Source: GCA-002784865 sp035646815 (GTDB lineage: Bacteria; Patescibacteriota; Microgenomatia; Levybacterales; UBA12049). Taken from it: DNA of 18,930 bases. Made by a program: the position numbers and the translations under genes. Each line of letters opens with the position of its first letter. The stretch's first letter is position 1. The stretch covers positions 1-18,930 of the forward strand of contig DASRON010000006.1 in the NCBI GenBank assembly GCA_035646815.1, written 5' to 3'. Below are positions 14,537 through 18,930 of the stretch, one piece after another. The notes beneath the pieces were generated by a model that was not told the DNA's origin, searched no databases, and worked only from the letters and a program-made list of their open reading frames with translations.

Positions 14537-15502
14537 TTACAAAACTATATTAAATAAATAACCAGTAAAAATAATCCCTAATCCTACTATAGAAGCAAAA
14601 ATTATAATTAATTTTGTTTTCATTACTTTCTTTAAGATTAAAAACTCCGGAAGCGAAAGTCCTGTAACGGCCATCATAAAGGCTAAGGTTGTTCCTAATG
14701 CAACACCTTTTTCCGTTAAAGCACTCACTAATGGGATAACTCCAGCAGCATTGGAATAAAGAGGAATTCCAATAAGCGTTGCTAAAGGAACTGCATACCA
14801 TTTATCAGCACCTGCATATTTTGCCAAGAACTCTGCGGGCACATAGCCGTGTATCCACGCACCTATACCGATACCAATTAAAATATACAGCCACACTTTT
14901 TTAATTATTCTTGATGTATATCCTGTTGCATATTCAATTCTTTCTTTCCATTTCATTTTATGATTAACTCCTGAATTTTTATTCTTATTATTAAAAACAA
15001 AATCTTCAACTAAATTTTCCACTTTTAATTTTCCAATTATTATTCCTGATAAAATTGCTATAACTAAACCCGAGATTATATAAATCAATGTCACTTTTAA
15101 ACCAAACATTCCTAAAAGCATCACCAAAGCAACTTCGTTTATCATCGGTGACGCAATAAGAAAAGAAAAAGTAATCCCAAGCGGTATTCCAGCTTCAACA
15201 AAGCCTAAAAAAAGCGGAACAGCACTGCAAGAACAAAAAGGCGTAATAATTCCTAAAGTTGCTGCTAAGGTGTGTCCAACAAATTTATTTTGCTTGGATA
15301 TAATGTCTCTGATTTTTTCTGCTGGAAGAAATGACCTTATTATTGAAATTATAAAAATAATAACAGCAAGAAGAATAAAAATTTTTAGGGTATCATAAAT
15401 GAAGAAATTAACAGCTTCACCAAGTATTGTCTCTTTTGATAAAGAAAATACAGAATAGGTTAGCCAATCAGCAAAAAATTTTACTAAATAAAAAATGTCC
15501 AT
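14537..15502 (-). CDS. ArsP-like permease (PF03773-type)
   Basis: This 321-aa protein has about eight membrane helices in two halves joined by a basic loop (about residues 165-190). The first half has ITPFCSCSAVPLFLGFVEAG (about 87-106), the C-S-C-S/P motif of ArsP_1-type permeases, and the second has GIPLYSNAAGVIPLVSALTEKG. Characterised ArsP exports trivalent organoarsenicals; other family members have unknown substrates. It begins 3 nt after the stop of an ArsR-type repressor, forming a two-gene operon that is the largest unit of the array. Metal or metalloid efflux is inferred from this pairing and the Cys motif. Confidence 0.88.
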   Translation of the reverse strand: MDIFYLVKFFADWLTYSVFSLSKETILGEAVNFFIYDTLKIFILLAVIIFIISIIRSFLPAEKIRDIISKQNKFVGHTLAATLGIITPFCSCSAVPLFLGFVEAGIPLGITFSFLIASPMINEVALVMLLGMFGLKVTLIYIISGLVIAILSGIIIGKLKVENLVEDFVFNNKNKNSGVNHKMKWKERIEYATGYTSRIIKKVWLYILIGIGIGAWIHGYVPAEFLAKYAGADKWYAVPLATLIGIPLYSNAAGVIPLVSALTEKGVALGTTLAFMMAVTGLSLPEFLILKKVMKTKLIIIFASIVGLGIIFTGYLFNIVL

Positions 15503-15505
15503 AAA

Positions 15506-15814
15506 CTATTTAATTTGAAATATCAAATCGGTAATTTTCTTTCCCTTGGCTGTGAGTGAATAAAATACATTAAGTCCTCTTTTATCATCTATGATTATCC
15601 CTGCGTTTTTTAAGTCCCTGAGATGATGCGATATAAGGCTTTGAGAGAGACCAAGATGTTCAATTATTTCGCAGACGCAGTGTTCTCCGTCTTTTAGAAT
15701 ACAAAGTATTTTCAAACGACTTTCTTCAGAAGCAAGTTTTAAGATAGAAGAAAGTTTTGAGAGATTTATAGCTTTTTTTTTATAAAGATTACAGCAACTA
15801 AATTCTTGAGTCAT
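15506..15814 (-). CDS. ArsR/SmtB family metal-responsive repressor
   Basis: This 102-aa winged-helix protein has EHCVCEI (residues 44-50), the ArsR-type ELCVCDL motif with Cys 46 and 48. It also has further cysteines at 7, 8 and 38, and a recognition helix QSLISHHLRDLKNAG (about 58-72) followed by a beta-wing (DKRGLNVFYSLT). Members bind operators as dimers and release DNA when As(III), Sb(III) or similar thiophilic ions bind the Cys site. It is first in an operon with the ArsP-like permease. A perfect inverted repeat overlaps its own promoter, so it is probably autoregulated. Confidence 0.92.
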   Translation of the reverse strand: MTQEFSCCNLYKKKAINLSKLSSILKLASEESRLKILCILKDGEHCVCEIIEHLGLSQSLISHHLRDLKNAGIIIDDKRGLNVFYSLTAKGKKITDLIFQIK

Positions 15815-15820
15815 GGTTTA

Positions 15821-15849
15821 ATTATATGAATTGCTGTTCATATAGTCAA
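15821..15849 (-). promoter_or_regulatory. arsR promoter with overlapping operator
   Basis: Minus-strand TTGACT (15844-15849), 17-nt spacer and TATAAT (15821-15826), 6 nt before the ATG. In the spacer lies a perfect 7-bp inverted repeat, ATATGAA-N6-TTCATAT (15824-15843), overlapping the -10. Its place and form are those of an ArsR-type operator. Confidence 0.78.
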
Positions 15850-15914
15850 TAGAAGGATTGATCATAGCTAAAGCTCTAATCTAAACTAGAATATTCAGTT
15901 TGATATAGTTTTTT

Positions 15915-15962
15915 AAGGCTAAGAACTTTACTGTCTCTATTTGACTATGTGGAAACTTTTTA
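15915..15962 (+). repeat. Array repeat R5 (subtype A)
   Basis: This 48-bp copy starts AAGGCTAAGAACTTTACTG and ends TCTCTATTTGACTATGTGG plus AAACTTTTTA. The first half is slightly longer and more diverged; the 3' half matches R8 closely. Confidence 0.8.
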
Positions 15963-15966
15963 TACT

Positions 15967-16407
15967 TTAACTTAAATCTTCTTTAAGATTTTGTAGATAA
16001 AATTTAAGGAGCACAGGCATGCTAGTAAATTTCCTATAAAAAGAATATCTAATATATTCCATTATACTCATTTCATTGCATATTTTTTCAGCCCTACATT
16101 CTTCAGGTTCCTTTTTATAATTAGGGCATGAGTAACAAATTATATCAAAAAATTTTGTGCCGTCTCTTTTACGATCTGGGATTTCTTGATAATTATTCTC
16201 CAATACTGCATGTGCAACTTTTATTTCTGTTTGAAGCATTTCTCCTTCTGTTACATTTGGGTATTGAAGCTCTCCGTTTGGTAACCTTAGTTTTCTATAA
16301 ACATCATAAACCATTACTGCTCTTTCCTCCATTCCTTTTGTGCTTGGATAGAGATATTTTAAACTCCTAACATGATGAGATAAAAGCTGTATTTTTTCTT
16401 TTGACAT
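15967..16407 (-). CDS. Unknown Cys-rich protein, 146 aa
   Basis: This soluble-looking protein starts MSKEKIQLLSHHVRSLKYLY and has a helical N-terminal half. A four-Cys cluster C-x2-C-x9-C-x5-C (C91, C94, C104, C110) lies within CYSCPNYKKEPEECRAEKIC. This could bind zinc or an iron-sulfur cluster; no family is recognised. A TATAAT (16415-16420 on the minus strand) lies 7 nt before the ATG with a weak -35 at the edge of repeat R6, so the gene looks leaderless. It is the only gene of the R5-R6 unit. Confidence 0.75.
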   Translation of the reverse strand: MSKEKIQLLSHHVRSLKYLYPSTKGMEERAVMVYDVYRKLRLPNGELQYPNVTEGEMLQTEIKVAHAVLENNYQEIPDRKRDGTKFFDIICYSCPNYKKEPEECRAEKICNEMSIMEYIRYSFYRKFTSMPVLLKFYLQNLKEDLS

Positions 16408-16436
16408 TTGAAGGATTATATCAAATATCTATTGCT

Positions 16437-16480
16437 GAGGCTACCTAGCTGGCCCTATTGAACTATGTAGGAACTTTTTA
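16437..16480 (+). repeat. Array repeat R6 (subtype A)
   Basis: Exactly 44 bp, from GAGGCTACCTAGCTGGCCCT to GAACTATGTAGGAACTTTTTA. The left TAAAAAG arm is replaced by TACCTAG, so the terminal inverted repeat is not kept in this copy. Confidence 0.88.
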
Positions 16481-16488
16481 TGCTGGAA

Positions 16489-16779
16489 TTAGTTTAATTT
16501 AAGAATTTTCTTTTTTATTGTTCCTAGTTTAATTGCATAAGCAGGCCTATTTTCTTTCTCATAAATAGTTAAGTTACCTATTAAATTATTGCATTTATCA
16601 CATCTTAAACTGGAGCCTTTTACGTCTCCGTAAATTCTATCAACGTAAGTCCTTTTTATTATTCCTGGTCCATCTTTTTGGTAATTAAAAAGTATTTTCC
16701 CACAAGAAGAGCAACTAATCTCAAGAAGTCTTGAATATCCACCTCTCGCTTTTCTGAATTTATCATTTTTTAATTTCAT
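16489..16779 (-). CDS. Zinc-ribbon protein of unknown function, 96 aa
   Basis: Two Cys pairs, CSSC (C23, C26) and CDKC (C60, C63), form a probable zinc ribbon split by a segment with GPGIIKRTYVDRI. The C-terminal part, IYEKENRPAYAIKLGTIKKK, is strand-rich and basic. It resembles small conserved hypothetical zinc proteins, but I cannot name a family. A perfect TATAAT (16786-16791 on the minus strand) ends 6 nt before the ATG; the best -35 (TTTGGT) lies inside repeat R7. It is the only gene of the R6-R7 unit. Confidence 0.8.
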   Translation of the reverse strand: MKLKNDKFRKARGGYSRLLEISCSSCGKILFNYQKDGPGIIKRTYVDRIYGDVKGSSLRCDKCNNLIGNLTIYEKENRPAYAIKLGTIKKKILKLN

Positions 16780-16805
16780 AAAGTAATTATACCAAAGGAT
16801 ATTTT

Positions 16806-16854
16806 GAGACCAAAAACCGTTGCTGAAGACCTTGGACGACGTTAGAACTTTTTA
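16806..16854 (+). repeat. Array repeat R7 (subtype B)
   Basis: This 49-bp copy runs from GAGACCAAAAACCGTTGCTG, through AAGACCTTGGACGACGTTAG, to AACTTTTTA. From GCTGAAGACC to GTTAGAAC it is identical to R9 over 25 positions, while its first 15 bases differ. Confidence 0.86.
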
Positions 16855-16920
16855 CGCATGTTTTAAATAAAATTTTACTCCGAGAAATGAAGGATATTAA
16901 AACCTATTATTTTTTGAAAT

Positions 16921-17376
16921 TTAACGTAATTTTTTAATAAATATTTGACACGGATTATCTTTGCCCCAAGCAGGATATGGATCTATAATTTTTAATGAAA
17001 TAAAACCCAACTTTTTATAGAAATTTCTTGTTCTAGCATAACCCAAATCGGGATGTGTTTCTGCTAATGTTTTCACTTCACATACTTGGTATTCTTTCTT
17101 TAAGCGATCAAGAGTTTGTCTTACCAATTCAGCACCTATTCCTTTATTGCGATATTTTGGCAACACAGCTAGCCAGCTAATTTCAATAGTATTCATATTA
17201 ATTTTATTATAGGTAATGAATCCAACAATTTTTTCCTTAACAAAAGCTCCATACAAAAAATGCAACTTAATGTCTTTTGCTAATTGTTGCATTCCAGTTT
17301 CAAAATAATCTCGAGTTGAATCAGCAATTTGCATTACTTTCTCATATTGTTTAGTTTTAATTACTACTATCTTCAT
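16921..17376 (-). CDS. GNAT family N-acetyltransferase
   Basis: This 151-aa protein has the GNAT core: strands with LYGAFVKEKIVGFITYN and IEISWLAVLPKYRNKGIGAELV, where RNKGIGA (about 77-83) is the acetyl-CoA pyrophosphate loop, and motif B YARTRNFYKKLGFISLK (about 113-129). The length equals a single GNAT domain. Such enzymes transfer an acetyl group from acetyl-CoA to amines on small molecules, proteins or antibiotics; the acceptor here is unknown. GNAT genes are common cassette cargo in integrons. A TATAAT lies 15 nt before the ATG (17392-17397 on the minus strand), with a weak -35 TTTTTA inside repeat R8. Confidence 0.9.
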   Translation of the reverse strand: MKIVVIKTKQYEKVMQIADSTRDYFETGMQQLAKDIKLHFLYGAFVKEKIVGFITYNKINMNTIEISWLAVLPKYRNKGIGAELVRQTLDRLKKEYQVCEVKTLAETHPDLGYARTRNFYKKLGFISLKIIDPYPAWGKDNPCQIFIKKLR

Positions 17377-17409
17377 AAAATCAATGAGATAATTATATCA
17401 GAGAATTTA

Positions 17410-17483
17410 GAGGCTAAAAAGCTGGCTCTGTTTGACTATGTAGGAACTTTTTACTTCTGCTCTTTATGATTTCCAAACTTTTG
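17410..17483 (+). repeat. Array repeat R8 with 3' extension (subtype A)
   Basis: The 44-bp core (17410-17453) runs from GAGGCTAAAAAGCTGGCTCT to TGACTATGTAGGAACTTTTTA. TAAAAAG (17415-17421) and CTTTTTA (17447-17453) form a perfect 7-bp inverted repeat. A 30-bp extension, CTTCTGCTCTTTATGATTTC then CAAACTTTTG, matches that after R4. Confidence 0.9.
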
Positions 17484-17527
17484 GGCATAAGTATTCTAAG
17501 GTAAGATATAGGAAAACTTTTCAATTC

Positions 17528-17555
17528 TTGACAATAAAATTAAAATAACTATAAT
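17528..17555 (+). promoter_or_regulatory. Promoter of the plus-strand cassette gene
   Basis: Consensus TTGACA (17528-17533) and TATAAT (17550-17555) with a 16-nt spacer, 9 nt before the ATG at 17565. It gives this inverted gene independent expression. Confidence 0.82.
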
Positions 17556-17564
17556 GTTACAAAC

Positions 17565-17882
17565 ATGTCAAATTCAGTGGAAAACTCAAGAACAGAAAGA
17601 TTGGGTAAATCAAGCAAAACCTTAAAGGAACTAAAACGAAGTCTTTGGACAAATAGGGCAACCTTGATTTTTGACGCAGCCGCTTTTGCAGGAGGAATAT
17701 ATTTAAACAGAAAATTTTTTGGGACTGCCATTGGCGACAATGCAGTATTATTAACTGCAGGTGGACTCTTGGATAGCTTAAGAAGCACTGGAAACATTTT
17801 TGATTATGATGACATTATAAGAAGAAAAAGACAAGAGCAAAGAGACACAATTATTTTTGACCCAAAGTCACCTACCGAATAA
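17565..17882 (+). CDS. Unknown protein, 105 aa, with one hydrophobic segment
   Basis: This gene is oriented opposite to its neighbours in the array and has its own consensus promoter. The 105-aa product has a polar basic N-terminus (RTERLGKSSKTLKELKRSLW), a moderately hydrophobic Ala/Gly-rich region (TLIFDAAAFAGGIYLNRKFF, then NAVLLTAGGLLDSL, about 33-72), which may be one or two short membrane helices, and a charged tail (DDIIRRKRQEQRDTIIFDP). I do not recognise a family. A small palindrome, TTATTGT-T-ACAATAA (17888-17902), follows the stop. Repeat R9 begins 50 nt after the stop. Confidence 0.7.
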   Translation: MSNSVENSRTERLGKSSKTLKELKRSLWTNRATLIFDAAAFAGGIYLNRKFFGTAIGDNAVLLTAGGLLDSLRSTGNIFDYDDIIRRKRQEQRDTIIFDPKSPTE

Positions 17883-17932
17883 TTATTTTATTGTTACAAT
17901 AAACAAGGTTAGTTTAATTTGAGATCTCATTT

Positions 17933-17976
17933 GAGGCTAAAATGCTGAAGACCTTGGACGACGTTAGAACCTTTTA
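17933..17976 (+). repeat. Array repeat R9 (subtype B)
   Basis: Exactly 44 bp: GAGGCTAAAATGCTGAAGAC, CTTGGACGACGTTAGAACC and TTTTA. It joins a subtype A-like 5' end to the subtype B core shared with R2 and R7. Confidence 0.9.
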
Positions 17977-18051
17977 TGGAGCAGGGAGCAATACTTTTGC
18001 TTCTTAGAAAGCGGGAATGTCCCAGGTATCCTTAGTTTTTAGCTTCAATAA

Positions 18052-18426
18052 CTACCAAAACAATCTAAGTATTCTTACCAGAATATAAGAACCCAAGATA
18101 GAAGACAAAAGATTGGCTATGATTATTGGAATAATTATTTTTTTTAATTTTAATCCAGCCAATAAGAACACAACTAATAGCTCTAAAACGACAACTAATA
18201 AAACGGTCAATATAATATAAAATAGTTCCGAGCTTAAACTACTTATTGTTCTTACAAAGAATGCAATGACCACTATAGAAACAACATTAGCAAAAACTGC
18301 ACTAAGTAAGGCTCTTTTTTTTCTAAAAGCAGGAAAGAAAGCTAAGATAGGTAATTCAATAACAAGCGCTATTGCAAAAAAAATCGCAGCCATTAACCAT
18401 AATGGCGGAATAAAAACATTGCTCAT
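18052..18426 (-). CDS. Unknown four-helix membrane protein, 124 aa
   Basis: The protein is nearly all hydrophobic, with four predicted helices: about 8-31 (LWLMAAIFFAIALVIELPIL), 40-60, 67-92 and 97-120, joined by very short basic loops (FRKKR, KLKK). No conserved motif was recognised, so transport, immunity-type or scaffold roles are all open. On the minus strand a promoter with TTGACT (18457-18462), 18-nt spacer and TAGAAT (18433-18438) ends 6 nt before the ATG, so the mRNA is probably leaderless. It is the single gene of the R9-R10 unit. Confidence 0.75.
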   Translation of the reverse strand: MSNVFIPPLWLMAAIFFAIALVIELPILAFFPAFRKKRALLSAVFANVVSIVVIAFFVRTISSLSSELFYIILTVLLVVVLELLVVFLLAGLKLKKIIIPIIIANLLSSILGSYILVRILRLFW

Positions 18427-18465
18427 AATTATATTCTATTTATAAACATAAGCAAAAGTCAAATT

Positions 18466-18509
18466 GAGGCTAAAAAGCTGGCTCTATTAAATTATGTGGG
18501 AACTTTTTA
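18466..18509 (+). repeat. Array repeat R10 (subtype A)
   Basis: Exactly 44 bp: GAGGCTAAAAAGCTGGCTCT, ATTAAATTATGTGGG and AACTTTTTA. It differs from R8 at only a few central bases and keeps the TAAAAAG/CTTTTTA terminal inverted repeat. Confidence 0.9.
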
Positions 18510-18607
18510 TGGAAATATATAATTAATTTTGTTATATTTTAAAGAGCAGGAGTATTAAATTTTATATTGCTTATTATGGTTATAAGAATAAGTTGTAAAA
18601 TCATATT

Positions 18608-18930
18608 ATGAGAACAGTTAAACAAGGAGCTAGAAAACCAGTCAAACAAGAAGACAGATTAGGATGTGCAGTAGCTTCTACGGCATTTGTGCTTGGGGTT
18701 TCATATCAAGACGCATTAAGATTATTTAAAGATGGAGAAAGAAAAGTAAAGGAACAAGCTAATTTTTATTGTCCGGAGATAGTAAAAATATTAAATGAAA
18801 AAGGATTAAATTACTCTTGGGCAAAACTAAATGAAAAGAACAGGCAAGTTATAGATTATAATCTAACAATTGTATTTGTTGAGAAATCACATAAACTTCC
18901 TTTTGGTCATTTTTTAGCAAGATATAAAAA
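18608..18930 (+). CDS. C39-like cysteine peptidase-type protein, 5' part
   Basis: An open frame from ATG 18608 runs off the right edge after 107 codons. It has QEDRLGCAVASTAFVLG (Q14, D16, C20), like the catalytic Cys helix of C39-like/papain-fold proteins. A helix with VSYQDALRLF follows, and a later LPFGHFLARY places His 101 where the catalytic His would be, on a strand after IVFVEKS. The third catalytic residue (Asp/Asn) would lie outside the window. Such small Cys-His proteins may be proteases or inactive peptide-binding forms; the biological role is unknown. It is on the plus strand after repeat R10, so it is the next unit of the array. Confidence 0.65.
   Translation, partial: MRTVKQGARKPVKQEDRLGCAVASTAFVLGVSYQDALRLFKDGERKVKEQANFYCPEIVKILNEKGLNYSWAKLNEKNRQVIDYNLTIVFVEKSHKLPFGHFLARYK

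Noticed and set aside
18004..18048. Minus-strand reading LKTKDTWDIPAF followed by a stop, resembling an FtsZ tail
   Set aside because: Too short (14 codons after a TAG) to support a pseudogene call.
13023..18509. CRISPR array
   Set aside because: The spacing between repeats is 266-1485 bp and filled by genes; copies vary in sequence and length; no cas genes.
13023..18509. MITE or IS-derived repeats
   Set aside because: All copies share one orientation and sit only between genes, which random transposition would not give; no target duplications seen.
1..18930. tRNA or rRNA genes
   Set aside because: No TTCGAAT-type T-loop with matching acceptor stem and no rRNA core sequence was found by eye.

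Overview
The window is AT-rich, gene-dense bacterial DNA with standard stop codons. Strand switches are frequent and intergenic gaps short. Most promoters place the -10 box only 6-8 nt before the ATG, so many mRNAs look leaderless. The low GC, many small proteins of unknown family, a TreT-like trehalose synthase, a DUF1003 protein, a DUF1861 protein and leaderless genes would fit a Patescibacteria/CPR genome (perhaps Microgenomates). That placement is inference; no rRNA, tRNA or ribosomal protein gene is present to test it.

Left part (1-12.7 kb) looks like ordinary chromosome. It holds a BlaI-type repressor followed by the start of an M56/BlaR1-like peptidase (runs off the left edge), a gene remnant, a cold-shock protein with an unusual leader, an EamA transporter behind a perfect 31-bp palindrome, and Lon protease with a CIRCE-like element over its promoter. 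Then come a DUF1003 membrane protein, a TreT-like GT4 enzyme, a DrrAB-type ABC exporter and a second GT4 glycosyltransferase. A secreted or lipoprotein-like gene appears split by a membrane-protein gene on the opposite strand. A DUF1861 (beta-propeller glycosidase-like) gene closes this part.

Right part (about 12.7 kb to the right edge) is different. Ten copies of an approximately 44-bp direct repeat, all in one orientation, separate units that each hold one gene or one small operon: RelE/YafQ-type toxin-antitoxin, a 48-aa CxCxC protein, a zinc-ribbon membrane protein, ArsR plus ArsP-like permease, a Cys-rich protein, a zinc-ribbon protein, a GNAT acetyltransferase, an unknown 105-aa protein, a four-helix membrane protein and a C39-like protein cut by the window edge. 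Gene orientation varies (mostly minus, some plus with their own promoters) while repeat orientation does not. Truncated gene pieces lie at the left end. This is the organisation of an integron-type gene-cassette array, but the repeat is not a recognisable attC site and no recombinase is in the window. It is the strongest candidate here for an undescribed system.

The genes do not form one pathway. The left part mixes envelope sensing, stress response (csp, lon, trehalose) and export or glycosylation; the right part is accessory cargo typical of mobile gene pools.
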